In this document: piece after piece, positions 55,504 through 64,000 of the stretch
Position numbering within the stretch: position 1 is the stretch's first letter
Layout: every line of letters starts with the position of its first letter
From: Paulownia fortunei
Lineage: Eukaryota; Streptophyta; Magnoliopsida; Lamiales; Paulowniaceae
Direction: 5' to 3'
Length of the DNA: 64,000 nt
NCBI GenBank assembly: GCA_019321725.1
Contig: CM033107.1
Span: 18,715,445 to 18,779,444 of the forward strand
Notes under the pieces: generated by a model
Seen by the model: the letters and a program-made list of their open reading frames with translations, nothing else
Database searches by the model: none
What the model was told of the DNA's origin: nothing
Translations under genes and position numbers: made by a program

Positions 55504-56345
55504 ACGTAAAATTTTGGATATCCTGTTCTTAAACTTCAAAAGCCTGCATGTTTCATTCTGATTAGGAAGCTAATACATTTGAGATATCTTGACATTTCAC
55601 ACACAATAATTTAATGTTTGCCAGACTCAACTGGTGAACTCTATCACTTGCAAACATTAAGATTGGTTACCGAATTTGATTGGCTGATGAATTATTTGAG
55701 GACGTTGCCAAATACATTGAAGTACTTTATTAGCTTAAGGCATCTTCACATTCGTAATATAGAATTGCCTCGTGAGATAGGAAGATTATCTTCTCTTCAA
55801 ACACTATCATACTTTTAGGTGGGCCACAAGAAGGGCCATGGAATTGTAAAGCTGGGAAGCTTGAAGAATCTCAAAAGGTAACTAGAGATTCATAATCTTG
55901 AAAAGGTGCATGATAAAGATGAGGCTAAGAGTGCAGATTTATTTCGAAAACTAAACATATTCAAGTTAAAGTTTATGTGGAATGAATCCAGAGAAGGTGA
56001 AGCAAATGATGAGAATGTGTTGGAAGGCCTCCAATTTCACCCCAATCCGAAGAGCTTAGAGATTTATGGATTCAGAGGCAGAAGTTTCCTATCATGGACT
56101 TCGAAGATGGCAGTACAAGATGACCTTGAAGGCCTCTGGGAAGGACTTAATAACTTGATCGAGATAAGGCTAACAAATTGCAGGAATGTGGTCTGACCAA
56201 TTTGAGATCCATAGGTTCTTCATTCTACGACATTGACAACTATAGCAAGTCAAGTAGCTCCAACAATGGAGTTTGCAAAGAGACAATTATTGTGTTTTGG
56301 GCACTTGAAAGGTTCAAATTGCCAGACTTGTCAACTGAATTACTC
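55504..56345 (+). pseudogene. NBS-LRR (CNL, RGA-like) resistance-gene fragment, LRR part
   Basis: Only the leucine-rich repeat half is present. It can be read as FLNFKSLHVSF, KLIHLRYLDISHT, LPDSTGELYHLQTLRL, ISLRHLHIRNIELPREIGRLSSLQTL, then LGSLKNLKR, LEIHNLEKVHDKDEAKSADLF and FRGRSFLSWTSKMAV up to 56196. Next come GLTNLRSIGSSFYDIDNYSK and ALERFKLPDL in a second frame to 56345. Stops after HTF, SYF and KNLKR and frame shifts break it, and a segment is missing near 56195. No NB-ARC motifs (P-loop, GLPL, MHD) exist in the window. In an intact gene the LRR would control pathogen recognition. It is the only host-gene-derived coding DNA here. Confidence 0.85.
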
Positions 56346-58199
56346 TGATTATAAATTATATCAAGGACTTCAATTACCTATTCAACAAAAAGCAAATTTC
56401 CTTCTTCATTTTGTAAAACACTTCATTTATTTTCATGTAAAAGTAATTTATTACTTCCTTTTATACAGATACTCACCATGTAAAAGATTTAACATTCTTC
56501 CGCTGTTCAAGACTGCATCAACAAGTCTTTTTTTTTTTTTTATTTCTCACTCATTTTCTATATTCTTTTGTGCCATTTCATTTGCGTATTTTGTGGTTAC
56601 TAGTAAATTGCATGTACAAAATAAAATTATATTAACAAAATTTAATAATAAAAGTAGAATAAAAATATTACTTCACTTTTACTCTGATACTTGTTAGTGT
56701 CATACTTTAATTTTTAATTTCAAGCATTTTTTGTTTTTTATTTTGACAAAACTCTCATTTTCTAAATAAATGTCCTTCTACATTGATGATTAATAAAATA
56801 TATGACCTCGATAAAATTATGCATAATTTATAATTTGATTTAATAAACTTTTAAATATTTTAATACAATGAATGAAAAATCAAATCAATCAACACAAACA
56901 GTTGAATAGAGTATTTAAAGAACAAAAATTATTAAATCTTTAAAATTTAAGTAATAATTTAACTAAGTAAATTTTTACTCTACAAAATTATAATTGTTAA
57001 ATTTTTTGATTGTATTAGTTCTTTTTTTTATCAAATTAAAATATCAAGTGAAAATTTCATGAAAGTAAAAGTCGAAACAACAAAGGAAACCACTTTTTCA
57101 TTGAATTGTGCATATTCTTAAATATTCTGAACAAAGATATGCCACAAATAACTGTAAAATTTTTGAACTGATTTTCATAGCCCAAAAGGTACTAATAAAA
57201 ATTGTTGAATTTGATACTATTATAGAAATGAATATAATTTTTAGAAAATTGACGTTTATGATGAATTGAGAAGACTTGTTAAAAATAAATATTTTAAATT
57301 TGAATCTATATGCTCAATAAAAATTATTTTTCAACAAAAAACAAATAGAGTAAAACTATCATAAAGAGGCTTGTTCTCGACTTAGATGCACATTTTATAT
57401 ATCTTTTGATGACATATATTTACTACTCGTATATTATTTTTTTATAGAATAGTTTTTGTTATTGCTTTCAAATGATTAGTATTGAGTGTAAAATGATTAA
57501 ATTTAGTTCATGGCCTAATTGGTTTAAATTATTTCTTTTGAAGATTTTGTTTTTAAAAAGCCAAAGATGTAAAGGAAAGAATTTAGATTGATCCATATCT
57601 ATAATACAACAGTTAACTATTAATTCAAAAATTTATTTTCTAAGTATGACCAATTTAAAAACATAAAATAAATAAAAGTTCATTAGTCCACAATATTTTT
57701 CATTTATTTGTATGTAAGTGAAAATTCAAATTTGTATTTGTTCTATTGTAGTTTTTTTTTTTTTTCTAAATAAGTAAGTGTCAAAATTATTTTTCATTGT
57801 TTTTTTCAACTTCACCAAATTATTCAATAGCTAAAAGACATGACTATGTTAATTTATTAGATTTAATTAGAAATAATTTGAACTAAATGTACACTAAGTT
57901 ATATTTATCCATAAATTGAATATTGGAATATAAAATTTACTTGTATTGGATAAGTTTTAGGTAGAAATCAATAAGTCTATGTTATTTATCATGAAAAAAA
58001 TTACAAATAACTAATAAATTACAACTCTATATCTTCATATTTTTAAAAAAGTCCATATAATATAAATTATGTAATCTGACACTTATGCACATATACTATT
58101 CACAAAATAAAAAAATTAAAAAGATTTGAAAAAAGTTAACAAATATCATTCAATTCATTGTGAACGCTTTTCGCAATTATATTTAATGTGGTAAAAAAT
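56346..58199. other. AT-rich DNA without recognisable features
   Basis: Long A/T-rich DNA with several T runs (56527, 57750) and short AT repeats. The frame at 56233-56697 starts in the resistance-gene fragment and continues as an uninformative hydrophobic sequence. I see no transposon landmark. It could be intergenic DNA or a heavily decayed repeat. Confidence 0.5.
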
Positions 58200-59546
58200 T
58201 CATTGAAAGAGGTTGAATAGTGCAGTGACTCACACTGCAATGCTAAATAAGGCACCACAGCGCCAAAGTAAACAGAGACGATGGCATTGCAGCACCATCC
58301 TTGGGCGAGAACTCACGCCGCAACACCAATTCCAGGCGCTGCAGCGACAACTATTCAATCGAAAAAGATTCGCAACCCATTTTTGTGACAAGTGGTGATT
58401 AAAAGCAATTCTTGGCATTTTTTGTGATATATACATATTAGATATACCTACACATCATTATCAATATGATGCTCTTGATAGATACATTATACACACATAT
58501 AATTCACACATCATACAACACACAATTCATCACCCACAGACACTCTACACCTAAATTCTCACACAGTTTTCCTCTCCACTCAAAAACACCTATTCTTCTA
58601 TATTTTTCCACACACCACACCATAAACACACACACCTATCATAAGGAATTGGGGATTCAAGACAAAGGGAAGTGGGAACTACTTTGGGCAAGGAGAATCT
58701 AAAGTTAGAAGTGAAGACTCTCCCAAGGGGTTGTAACTTTTACTTTAGTTTTCTTTTGATTTTGTTTAGTTCTAAAAGAATATTGTAAAGGAATGATGTT
58801 GAGAAGTAAGTGTTGTTTGTTTTATTTTATTATGAACCATACTCAACTTGCCAAGGCTTGAAATCCATTTTGGTGAAGTTGTGAATTATTAACTTGTATG
58901 TGATGTGGATGACTATTTATTTGTGATGAGCATGCACAATGGGTTTAATACTTCTTGAAATTTGGTCAATTTTAAGATAAACTTTGTTGTTGTAGTTAAG
59001 ACAGACAGGTAGTATCACAATAAGTGTTGATGTAGTGTATGTCGTGGGTTAGGTCACTACAAGAAAATAGAAATTAGTGCACGCAGTAGTCATAGACTTG
59101 ATCGTTGAAAGCTAGAGGAAATAAAAATGCCTAATGCATTATTATATAGTTTAACTTGTATAGGAATATACCGGTTGCTTTCTAGTAATAGGTGTAGTAC
59201 ATCTAAAAAAAAGTATCACATAAAATTGGAGTTCCCGCTGTTAATCCTATTCATTCACTTGTAAGAATTCAATGCAATAGAATGACAAACTAATGCCTTG
59301 GTACTTTTTCACCTAAGTTTAGATCCCCTTTTTTTTTCATTGTTTTTGTTACTTGTTAATTTACAATTTTAAGTTTTCAAATCAATCAATCAAACTTTCG
59401 ATAGGTTAAATATAGTTTAATTATTTATACTTCAATAATTGCTCACATACTCTCTATGAACACGACATCTGTATACTTATACGCTTTATTACTTGTTGGC
59501 CCATAGACTTGCAGAATTAGATTGCATTTAAGTGTAAGTCACACTA
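58200..59546 (+). repeat. Gypsy LTR (+), 5'-truncated
   Basis: The reverse complement of the LTR A family (GACAAGTGGTGATT, CATATTAGATATACC, ACACTCTACACC, TGATGTTGAGAAG). The right end CACTA abuts a PBS. A GC-richer block with repeated GCAG/GCGC motifs (58215-58350) corresponds to the block at 45100-45200. The first ~150-200 bases of the LTR are not seen. Confidence 0.8.
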
Positions 59547-59552
59547 AGTTTT

Positions 59553-59570
59553 TGGCGTCGTTGTCAGGAA
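59553..59570 (+). other. PBS, tRNA-Asp type
   Basis: TGGCGTCGTTGTCAGGAA, three or four bases from the expected site. Confidence 0.75.
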
Positions 59571-59668
59571 GTGATGAACATTTAAAAGTGTATAATTAAT
59601 TAGGATTCATATAATTATTTTTACTTTTGAAATTATCATTAAAACTTCCAATTAAAGCATTTTTTCAT
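59571..59668 (+). other. Stub of gypsy internal DNA
   Basis: About 100 bases after the PBS, then a different LTR. No coding. Confidence 0.4.
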
Positions 59669-61234
59669 GTTAGGAATAAAATGGGAAATCAACATAAAAA
59701 ATGAGATTAAAAAGTTTTTATCTTCTTTTGTGCAAGTTTTAGAGAAACTGCTATAACTTTTGATTCTAAGTTTTGGGTTAATTCTTGAGGCTATGATAAG
59801 TCATTTATCTACAAGTTCATGCAGACTTTGGATCCCATACTAAATGTGTAAGAATCAAAAAATTTAGATTACAAGTGGTTGTATAAAATGGATCATCAAA
59901 AATTGGATCAGAGTTAAGCCTGGTTCTAACCTATTTTACTAATTGGGTCATATCTCTTAAACCAAAATTTCTTTTGGGCTAAAATTTGGAATATATTATT
60001 ATACACAATAGGTAGATAAAAATGTTTGATGAAGATAAGATGGTGAGAAAATATGTCAAAATAATCAATAAATATGATGTAATGTGCTATTGATGCTGAA
60101 GGATGGCTCTTGAACATAATTTAATAATTTAACCATATCTCCCTTATCCTACAACCAAATTTAACAAATGACATATGAAAATATATCCAAAAAAAAAAAA
60201 GATCTACAACTTTTACTCTTTAGCCATCATCAAAATTTGGTTGTATCCACCCTAAAAATTTAAAGGATTTGGTATCACAACTTATCAACTCTTGACAATT
60301 AGTATACCATTTGATTGTTTAACTCCTCCATTATATGTTTGGCCTCTAGCATAATCCAAACACTATAAATAGGCCACGTATCAAACTTGTAATAGTGGGG
60401 GCTATAGGGGAAAAGAAATTTTTATTGTTATCTTTCTTTAGGCTAAGTTTTCTAGTAGTAATATAAGTTTTATAACAGTAATAGAAATGTATTCTCTAGT
60501 TTCTCTTCTATTTTTAGTTTTTTCTAATTTCATTATGTATTGCTTAATTTTATTCAGTTGAGGAGAAAGGTTGAACCTCTTGATAGGCAAAGAGGGATGG
60601 TTATAAAGGTAGAAAATATTTAAGTGTATTGTATTATTATTTTAATCTTTGATCTAAACCCAACTTATTTTGCGGTGATTCATGATTTATGTATCACTAA
60701 TGGCACAATAAATACTTGTGTTCATTTAGCTAGGCATTTGGTTTTACTACACCAACCGCTAACGTAAAATTTTGATTTGTTATAGATAAATGTGTGTATA
60801 AATATTTGATCATATAAACAAGTGTTGGTGTTAAGAGATAATTTACAAATAGTAAGATAATATAATGATTACCTTATTGCATAAGTTATTTGATAACATT
60901 TTTCCATTGGAACCTGCATTATGTATGGATTTCAATAGTAGTAATTAAAAGAGGCAAAAATAATAATTCCTCTATTCAAAACTCAAGAGCAGATTCCTAA
61001 TCCTAAGTAATTTTTGAGCAGATCCCTAATCCTAAGTAATTTTTTACTTTAGTTTTTTTTAGTTATAGCATTCATTATTTTTTTATATATTCAAAACCAC
61101 ATAAAGCCCATCTTTTTTTAGAAATATAATCCTAAAATCTTTAAACAATTTTTATGTGGATCGATCTTGGAATCATGAGAAATTTATTATTTGACACAAC
61201 CTGCACTTGATTTTGCAACCTTAAAGTTATAGCA
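59669..61234 (+). repeat. 5' LTR of a second gypsy element (+)
   Basis: The right end (TTATAGCA then AGTTTTTGG) is fixed by the PBS. The left end is set at TGTTAGGA and is uncertain. A TATA box (60364) and the LTR phrase TGTGGATCGATCTTGG (61157) fit an LTR. No coding. Confidence 0.65.
60364..60371 (+). promoter_or_regulatory. TATA box of the gypsy LTR
   Basis: TATAAATA within CACTATAAATAGGCC, followed by a G-rich start region 30-45 bases later. Confidence 0.6.
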
Positions 61235-61240
61235 AGTTTT

Positions 61241-61258
61241 TGGAGTCATTGTCGGGAA
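61241..61258 (+). other. PBS, tRNA-Asp type, degenerate
   Basis: TGGAGTCATTGTCGGGAA. Confidence 0.75.
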
Positions 61259-61670
61259 AGGCAAGGTAAGTATTCTGGTTTGTCAATATTTTTCCTTTGT
61301 AAATATTGTGTGTTTATTTTCATTATGATTATATAGTCATATAATATTGTAGTCAAATTTATTTGGAAATTTATTTTAGTCACATTCACAGACTTCCACT
61401 ATAGCTAAAAATGAAAGTGTCCAAGATGAAAATGAGAATCAATAAGTGCGTACCATACATTATTACTTGCAACCTCCGTGAAATTCTTTTCCTTTTTGTT
61501 TAATTTTTCCTCTCAATGCAAATAACTTTCAATTCAAGCCAGGTATGATCTCTTTACATTCAAATGTCCATGGTTTAGACTCTGAAAGCCCTTTACTTAT
61601 ATCTGAAAGAATTTAATGAAGTATGTGTCACTTTGATGATCAAACTTGTACAAATGAGATTGTTAAACTC
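61259..61670 (+). other. Gypsy leader and gag start, unreadable
   Basis: The DNA between PBS and gag has no clear ATG frame. A possible coding start with short frames cannot be supported. Confidence 0.5.
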
Positions 61671-62640
61671 AAATTATTTTCTTTTTCTTTAGATTTTTGA
61701 AAAAGTTCTTTCCAACTCATAAAACTAAAGCTTTGAATAGACAAATCCAAAACTTTTCCCAAAATTTAATTGAATCTTTCTTTCAATGTTGGGAAAGATT
61801 TAAAGATTTATTGAATTCATGCCCACATCATAGTTTTGAAAAATGGTGCTTAATTAATTTTTTTTATGAAGGTTTAACTCCTGAAACAAAATAATTTGTT
61901 GAAACAATGTATAATAGTGAGTTTTTTTATAAAGAACCTGATGAAGCCCTAAAATATCTAGACTATTCAGTAGAAAATTCTCAATCATAGCATAATGTTA
62001 ATCCTTTTGAAGGTTCTATTAGATCTAATCTTGCTACTAGTAATAAAGAAAAATATTACCTTAGTTAATAAAATGATCAAAATACTAGGATTGTTAGTTT
62101 AACAAAAAAAGTTAAAGCCATGGAACTTAAAAAAAGTAAAAAAAAATCAAATTTGTATAAAAGGAAGAAGTTTATAGCAATTGTAACTTATGGAGAAATC
62201 ATCTTAATTTTAGTTGGTGAGATGATAACCGTGCCCAACCGACATTCACAAAAGCCACCAAACTTTCATTCTTATTAACTCCACATACTAAATCCCTTAA
62301 GGAGACTTTGCAAGAATTTATTCATTAACAAACAAACATTAATAATCAAACTCCCTAAGCCATCAATGAGATAAAAAATACACTTTCAACATTAACTGCC
62401 TCTTTACGTTCTCAAGAAAAAGGTAAGTTTCCTGCTTAACCTCAACCTAATCCTTCCACTTAATGTTATATTTCTTCTTCAAGTGAAAATTTAGTCAAGG
62501 AGGCTAATTTGGTCACAACTCTTCAAAGTAGAAAAGTTATTGACAAGACTATTCATTTCAAGGAGAAAGTTTCTAATCGACTCTCAGGAACGAAGAATGA
62601 AAATAGTGTTTGAAAATAAAGGTAAGTTTAATGAAGGTAA
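61671..62640 (+). pseudogene. Athila-type gag
   Basis: The capsid domain is clear: LKKFFPTHKTKALNRQIQNF, ESFFQCWERFKDLLNSCPHH and NFFYEGLTPETK, then a stop and FVETMYNSEFF, KEPDEALKYLDY. This is the retrotransposon gag fold that assembles the particle. The C-terminal part is split, with SLRSQEKGKFPA near 62400, and KVIDKTIHFKEKVS near 62550 matching the end of gag. Four or more stops and at least two frame changes. Confidence 0.8.
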
Positions 62641-62880
62641 GTGTGAAAATAATAAAAAAGAAAAATATTCACCTCCAACACCCTTTCCTCAAAGATTGCA
62701 ACCAACTCAGAATTGAACTCAAATTATGAAATCTTTGAACCTTTTCAACAAGTCAAGATTAATATTCCATTGTTAGATACAATCAAGTAAGTTTCTTCTT
62801 ATGCCAATTTTTTTAAAGAGTTGTGTACAATCAAAGAGAAAATATCATGTATAAAAGAAGACATTTTTAACTAAAAGTGT
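62641..62880 (+). other. Gag-protease spacer
   Basis: Lys-rich and Pro-containing text (APTPFPQRL-like near 62680) fits the variable spacer, with frames broken. Confidence 0.4.
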
Positions 62881-63240
62881 TAGTTTAATCATTCAACAAT
62901 TCACTCCACCCAAGTGCGAAGATCTAGGTTGTCCAACCATTTCATGTACCATAGGAAACAATAGAATAGAGCGTGCTTTGCTTGACCTTGGTGCTAGTGT
63001 AAATCTTCTACCTTTGTGTTGGTATAAATTGATAAGTTATATTTTTCAGTAGATTTCATTATTTTGGAAATTGAGCCTATAGCACATACACATACACAGA
63101 TTCCTATCATTTTAGGTTATTCCTTTCTTGCAACTTCAAATGCTTTGATTAATTGTAGGAATGGTACTTTCAAGTTATCTTTTGGAAATATGACGTTAGA
63201 ACTAAATGTGTTTAATATTTATAAGTAACCTGCATAAAAT
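62881..63240 (+). pseudogene. Athila-type aspartic protease
   Basis: FTPPKCEDLGCPTISCTIGNN leads to ALLDLGASVNLLP with the active-site Asp at 62984 and its DLGAS context intact. A deletion of roughly 50 codons follows. Then PVDFII/ILEIEPIAH, TQIPIILGYSFLATSNALI and KLSFGNMTLELNVF form the second half. The missing segment includes the flap region, so the enzyme is dead despite its good active site. Confidence 0.85.
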
Positions 63241-63660
63241 GTCGAAGTACATGAAGTGGATTCAATCGAAAAACTTGTTCATGAATATTTTACTAGTGCT
63301 AATTATTTAGATCTTTTGAAGACTTGTTTTGAAAGTGAAAGTATTTGTAAAAAGGCACAGTCTAATACTCTCTCTGAAAAATATTTTTGGAAGCTAAGGT
63401 TTAAAGAACTTTCACCATCAATAGTACAATTTATTTCATCAAGTATTAAAGCTCACATGATTAATTTGAAAGCTTTGTCATTTGATTTGAAATACTATTT
63501 CTTGGATGAGAATGCGACTTTTTCAGTTATAATTTCTTTCAAACTTGATGCAACCCAAGAAGATAAGTTGATCGAAACTCTGAAAATGCATAAGAATGTT
63601 TTAGGATCGACCATTGCTGACATTAAAGGTATTAGTCCTTTAATTTACACATAACATCTA
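63241..63660 (+). pseudogene. Protease-RT linker, open frame
   Basis: A 132-codon frame (63256-63654) matching the linker ahead of RT in Athila-type Pol: EVDSIEKLVHEYF, LPSHLKYxF-like LSFDLKYYFLDEN, SVIISFKL, QEDKLIETLKMHKNVLGSTIADIKGISPLIYTH. It is the longest undamaged coding stretch of this element. It ends at a stop just before RT. Confidence 0.8.
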
Positions 63661-64000
63661 TCTAGAGAAAAATGCTAAACATTCTAAAGAGATGCAATGA
63701 AGGCTAAATCCAAATATGAAATAAGTAGTGAGAAATAAAGTCATTAAATTCTTAGACAATAGAATCATTTATCCTATTTTTTACAACAAATGGGTAAGCC
63801 CTACTCAAGTTATACCTAAGAAATCTGGAGTTACTATAGTCAAGAATGAGAATGATGAATTAATTCCAACTAGAACTATTAGTGGTTGGCAAATGTGCAT
63901 TGACTATAGAAAACTCAATTCAGTTACAAGAAAAGATCATTTTCCACTACCCTTCATGGATCAAATCCTAAAAAGAGTTGCGGGACATGAATTTTACTGC
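63661..64000 (+). pseudogene. Athila-type reverse transcriptase, N-terminal part
   Basis: Readable from about 63720: KVIKFLDNRIIYPIFYNKWVSP, PKKSGVTIVKNENDEL, RTISGWQMCIDYRKLN and DHFPLPFMDQIL up to the window end. This is the fingers and first palm motifs. The catalytic YxDD box lies outside. One stop is seen, after the first segment. Confidence 0.85.

Larger units (their letters stand above)
59669..64000 (+). mobile_element. Athila-type gypsy element, cut by the window end
   Basis: LTR, PBS, gag, protease, protease-RT linker and the start of RT are in order on the plus strand. The right part lies outside. Stops and deletions in every domain make it inactive. Confidence 0.85.

Noticed and set aside
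56233..56697. 154-codon frame as a separate gene
   Set aside because: Its start overlaps the resistance-gene fragment in another frame and the rest is AT-rich text with no domain.

Overview
The window looks like nuclear heterochromatin of a dicot plant. It is strongly AT-rich and filled almost entirely by LTR retrotransposons of plant type: Ty1/copia elements primed by initiator Met-tRNA, and Ty3/gypsy elements whose primer sites match the 3' end of plant tRNA-Asp. It also holds a CNL-type (RGA-like) disease-resistance gene fragment and a short plastid atpB fragment. I found no intact host gene, tRNA, rRNA or CRISPR array. Every coding stretch is a transposon remnant or a pseudogene, and all family assignments come from reading translations by eye.

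Layout. 1-3258: internal region of a decayed copia element (+ strand) whose reverse transcriptase carries an inverted piece of gag. 3259-6896: a pol-less gypsy element (+). 6897-9695: copia LTR, primer site and leader (+), with a nuclear plastid insertion (atpB) in the leader. 9696-15000: copia element (-) with a 2.1-kb LTR. 15010-17340: gag, leader, primer site and LTR start of a second copia family (-). 17341-18239: unassigned. 18240-26336: copia element (-), split in its RT by a 2.9-kb solo LTR with a perfect 5-bp target duplication. 26337-32923 plus 42901-43907: another copia element (-) with a TRIM-like miniature retroelement in its integrase. Nested in its leader is the best-preserved element, 32924-42900, with two ~2.2-kb LTRs, GCATC target duplication, PBS and PPT. 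43908-51354: a three-LTR gypsy array (-). 51355-52935: duplicated gypsy integrase remnants (-). 52936-53308: start of another copia element (-). 53309-55493: a solo LTR of the 32924-42900 family in + orientation, directly upstream of the resistance-gene fragment (55504-56345). 56346-58200: AT-rich DNA with nothing recognisable. 58200-59570: gypsy LTR (+). 59670-64000: gypsy element (+) with LTR, PBS, gag, protease and the start of RT, running off the window.

The history is one of repeated nesting. The oldest copies have lost catalytic residues and ends. Younger copies keep LTR ends and target duplications. Solo LTRs, LTR arrays and small deletions show recombination trimming the locus. The five related copia elements (1-3258, 9696-15000, 18240-26336, 26337-43907, 32924-42900) share one gene order, gag-PR-IN-RT-RNase H, a PPT of the form AGTGGGAGA and long LTRs beginning TGTTAGA and ending CCCAACA. 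This layout resembles the Angela/BARE lineage, which is an inference.

I did not find a convincing new biological system. The most unusual structures are the inverted gag segment inside a reverse transcriptase (2463-2540), the 34-bp fused PBS/PPT between two gypsy LTRs (49719-49752), the TRIM-like element (30520-30926), the plastid insertion (8843-9073), the GC-rich leader block (40258-40490) and the RY-motif array in the solo LTR (22099-22188).
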